64,000 nt of DNA from Eublepharis macularius (taxonomy: Eukaryota; Chordata; Lepidosauria; Squamata; Eublepharidae), in the NCBI RefSeq assembly GCF_028583425.1, contig NC_072801.1, positions 60,837,766 through 60,901,765 on the forward strand. Direction: 5' to 3'. The translations under genes and the position numbers were made by a program. The notes under the pieces were generated by a model, which was given only the letters and a program-made list of their open reading frames with translations, did no database searches and was not told where the DNA came from. Shown here one piece after another: positions 61,392 through 64,000 of this stretch (its first letter is position 1; every line of letters starts with the position of its first letter).

Positions 61392-61649
61392 CAGGGTTTT
61401 TTTTCTGGGGAAAGAGGTGGTGGAACTCAGTGGGTTGCCCTAGGAGAAAATGGTCACATGGCCAGTGGCCCCGCCCCCTGATCTCCAGACAGAGGGGAGT
61501 TTAGATTGCCCTCTGTGCCGCTGCGGCGTGGAGGGCAATCTAAACTCCCCTCTGTCTGGAGATCAGGGGGCAGGGCCACCGGCCATGTGACCATTTTCAA
61601 GAGGTGCTGGAACTCTGTTCCACTGCGTTCCCGCTGAAAAAAAGCCCTG
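61392..61649. mobile_element. Palindromic hAT-type MITE (CAGGGCTTTTTTTC ends), copy 2
   Basis: Left CAGGGTTTTTTTTCTGGGG, right on the other strand CAGGGCTTTTTTTCAGCGGG. Flanks TACTTACT at 61384-61391 and 61650-61657 match over 8 bp, though the site is an ACTT-rich repeat. The centre pairs GATTGCCCTCTGTGCCGC with GCGTGGAGGGCAATC. Confidence 0.85.
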
Positions 61650-61655
61650 TACTTA

Positions 61656-61875
61656 CTTACTTATTTAATTTCCATCCCACCTTTCTTCCCCAAGGGGAAT
61701 CAAGGTGGCTAACATAATTCTTCTCTCCTCCATTTGATCCTCAAAACAACACTGTGAAGTGGGTTAGGCTGAAAGTGCGTGACTGGCCCAAGGTCACCGA
61801 CTGAACTCAGTGGAAGAGTGGGGATTTGAACCTGATTCACTTTTTAACCACTATATCACACTGGCATGCTTAGAA
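61656..61875 (-). mobile_element. tRNA-derived SINE
   Basis: On the minus strand: GCCAGTGTGATATAGTGGTTA (head), GGTTCAAATCCCCACTCTTC (B-box-like), GGTGACCTTGGGCCAGTCACG, CAGCCTAACCCACTTCACAG, TGTTGTTTTGAGGATCAAAT and a tail with GGTGGGATGGAAATTAAATAAG. This is the common sauropsid SINE layout. The palindromic MITE lies at its tail. Confidence 0.75.
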
Positions 61876-64000
61876 TACTGGGTATATGAGCATCCCACCT
61901 ACTTTCCCTTGTCTGATTTTGTTTTCTTCTGTACCAAGTCACCTTTGGCTCTTGAAACCATAGGTTGAAAACTTCTGCCTTAGAGGGTCATGAATATTTA
62001 AAGGAGTATTTTAACTGCCATTAGAGATTACAGAATTTGGGTCACTGATGATCACACAAATCCTGGTTTGCCTCAATATTGCCTTTATTACTCAGGCCAG
62101 GTGTCTCGCCGGCAAAATGGGCGGCACTAGGGAATTAGTTCAGGATGTCTATGATTGTATATCATGTACAATCACAGCTGACTTACTGCCCAGCAGTAAG
62201 ACCCCGTTGCTGGAGCACTGCTGATTCACTAATTTGCTCAGCAGGGTAGAAATATGCACCAAGAAAAGACTCAACATCAAGGTGTTGGGAACTTGGGAAC
62301 ATAGCAATGTCACTTGACAGTATCCCCACTGCAAACCGCCACTCACAGAGAAGCATGTTAATGACAACCCCAAGACAGCCAGAAATGGAGTCAGCCAACC
62401 TGTGAATGCTGATGTTGGCACACCCCCTCATATCATCCTGCCACCACTCACATGCAGTACACAACAAAGGAGGGAACAAAGGGAACAGCAGGGACAACCA
62501 GCGAATTCTATGGAAATGAGTTGCAGTTCCTACCTGCAATCACATTTCATTTTGCCAGGAACAAACACAGGGAAAGAACTATGGCCATTCCAACCATGTC
62601 ACCCATAACCTCCGCAGCACATGTAGCAATGGAAATCTGGATAGAATGACTGAGACCTCACCCACACAAGGTTTCCCGTCTGGGAGTGGAGGAGGCCTTG
62701 GGAGTATTAGACTTTTGCCAGGTAAGAGGGCAGCAACAAGAGAACACAGAAAATATTCCTATGATCTCCTGAATGCCTCACTGAATAGCAGCACCTAGAA
62801 GGCGTACAGGAGCTATCGGCTTTTATTTATTTATTTATTTACTTATTTACTTATTTATGTATCCATGTAATTTATAGTCCACCTTTCTCACTGAGACTCA
62901 AGGCGGATTACATAATGTAAGATTAGTATAGTCAATATCTAGGACATTACAATAAACAATGCCATAGATAGAGTAAATATATGCAAGTTTACAAAAATGT
63001 AACATTAGCAGAAATCCAATACAGAACTGAAGAAATGCTGGAACAGAGCATAAGTAATTCCTGGACTGACATTAGACTATGCAGAACTACACAGTAGGGT
63101 CATACTTAAAGCAACAGGTAGTACATACTAGCACATACATAAAGCAACAGATAGGACATAAGGCAACATAGTGGTGAAGTTTGAATCCAGGCATTAGTAA
63201 TCCCTCAACAGCTGCGGCATCAAAATCAGGCATCTATAACAGGGCACAGAGGACTGCAGTGAATGCCACAGCAGTCAAGGGCCCCAGCTCAAGCCCACAT
63301 GAGGGGTTGTGGACACACTGGAAGTAGTCTCTCAGGCACAGCTGAAGTCACTTGGAATGAGCCACTGATGCTGATTGGTTGCCCCTTATGCCAATCGGTT
63401 GGTTCACCAATTGCCCATCCCTTTCCTGCTTTCCAGGGGGTTCATTAATACCATGTTCCATTCTAGTTATCCTTGTGCTCTGTCCCTCCCTGTACTCCTT
63501 TGTCTTTACATCAGCTGTGATAAGGGCTGCCACCCTTGATAGAGCAGATTTGTGCAGAAAGTGGAGGACACTCTTGTATTAAAACAGGCCCCAACAAAAC
63601 TAGTTTGTATAACAGGGAATATGTAATTTTCTCAGCTGATTCTGCTACATCATACATAGTAAATTCACCTCTACAGTGTTATTCCAGAGTGTTATCTCTG
63701 CTGCCACCAGTAGGTCATTACCTAAAGGTACATTTCTCTCCAAATCAAAAATCAATTGTCCTACTCAATATCTAACCTCAAAGTAAACCTTAGAAATCTC
63801 TTTCTTGAGAGAATGTTAGAGCTAAGAGAGCTATTCCCAGCTTTTCTTCTGTATTTTGTAGTTTAGACCATATATGGGTAGAGAAACCAAAAACACAAAT
63901 TTTCAGAAAAAGGAAAAAAAACCCTGTTAATTATGTAAGTGATTGCTTATAAAAAACAGAAACATATAGTTCAGCAACAACATACGAACTGGGCAAAGGA
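61876..64000. other. Nothing recognised except a (TTTA)n/SINE-like tail at 62824-62930
   Basis: TTTATTTATTTATTTACTTA followed by TCCACCTTTCTCACTGAGACTCAAGGCGGATTACA is the reverse of a SINE or LINE tail. Frames of up to 118 codons on both strands at 62.1-62.6 kb have no domain pattern. No further receptor exon was found. Confidence 0.4.

Noticed and set aside
62149..62649. Overlapping 65-118 codon frames near the right edge as a cytoplasmic exon with ITIM
   Set aside because: No I/V-x-Y-x-x-L/V motif or plausible splice junction pair found.

Overview
The window looks like vertebrate nuclear DNA, most probably from a squamate reptile (lizard or snake). This is an inference from the repeats: a broken RTE-BovB LINE, a 5S-rRNA-derived SINE, a tRNA-derived SINE, CR1 and L2-clade LINEs, two unrelated L1 lineages with open reading frames, a Ty3/gypsy LTR element whose Gag has a SCAN-like core, and many hAT-type and foldback DNA elements. 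There are no bacterial-type operons, and the only host coding sequence I can support is a set of short exons with splice signals.

Host gene. Seven immunoglobulin-domain exons, all on the + strand, lie at about 10.8, 14.7, 19.9, 28.2, 33.2, 36.0 and 38.8 kb. A transmembrane exon follows at 47.8 kb and a possible short cytoplasmic exon at 60.3 kb. Six of the seven Ig exons begin after an AG with the last two bases of an Asp codon, and all seven end after the first G of a Gly codon (phase 1). The domains have the style of the leukocyte receptor complex (KIR/LILR/CHIR/GPVI/FCAR): a DP-x-L-P-R-P start, an F-Y-L-H-K/Q-x-G stretch after the first Cys, Y-x-C at the second Cys, and an S-E/D-x-S-D/E-P-V-E-L ending. 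The transmembrane exon has the N-x-I-R pattern of activating members that pair with FcR-gamma. I read this as one large receptor gene (or the remains of adjacent genes) whose introns have been swollen by transposons. No signal-peptide exon was found, so the 5' end is either outside the window or unrecognised.

Repeats, left to right. 0-9 kb: a non-autonomous hAT element, an L2 LINE cut by another hAT element and a MITE, and many short MITEs. 16-17.3 kb: one hAT element nested in another, both with 8-bp target duplications. 18.3-18.8 kb: a possible Penelope-like end with a hammerhead-like core. 20.7-23.9 kb: a hAT-type end, two tandem arrays and a broken BED-finger transposase on the minus strand. 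24.4-27.1 kb: a gag-only LTR retrotransposon on the minus strand. 28.7-29.4 kb: a ~50-bp minisatellite. 30.5-32.9 kb: three foldback elements, one inside a CR1 copy. 37.2-38.6 kb: a 5S SINE and an L2 copy. 40.4-47.4 kb: a BovB remnant split by an apparently full-length L1 (L1-A). 49.5-55.6 kb: an old L1 remnant split by a second, different L1 with open frames (L1-C). 55.8-56.6 kb: another L2, split by a MITE. 57.6-59.1 kb: three foldback elements side by side. 61.4-61.9 kb: a palindromic MITE next to a tRNA-type SINE.

How it fits together: the Ig and transmembrane exons would make a cell-surface immune receptor. The L1, BovB, L2, CR1, SINE, LTR and DNA elements are the intron filling. The two L1 copies, each with both ORFs intact, are the only complete protein-coding genes in the window in the simple sense.
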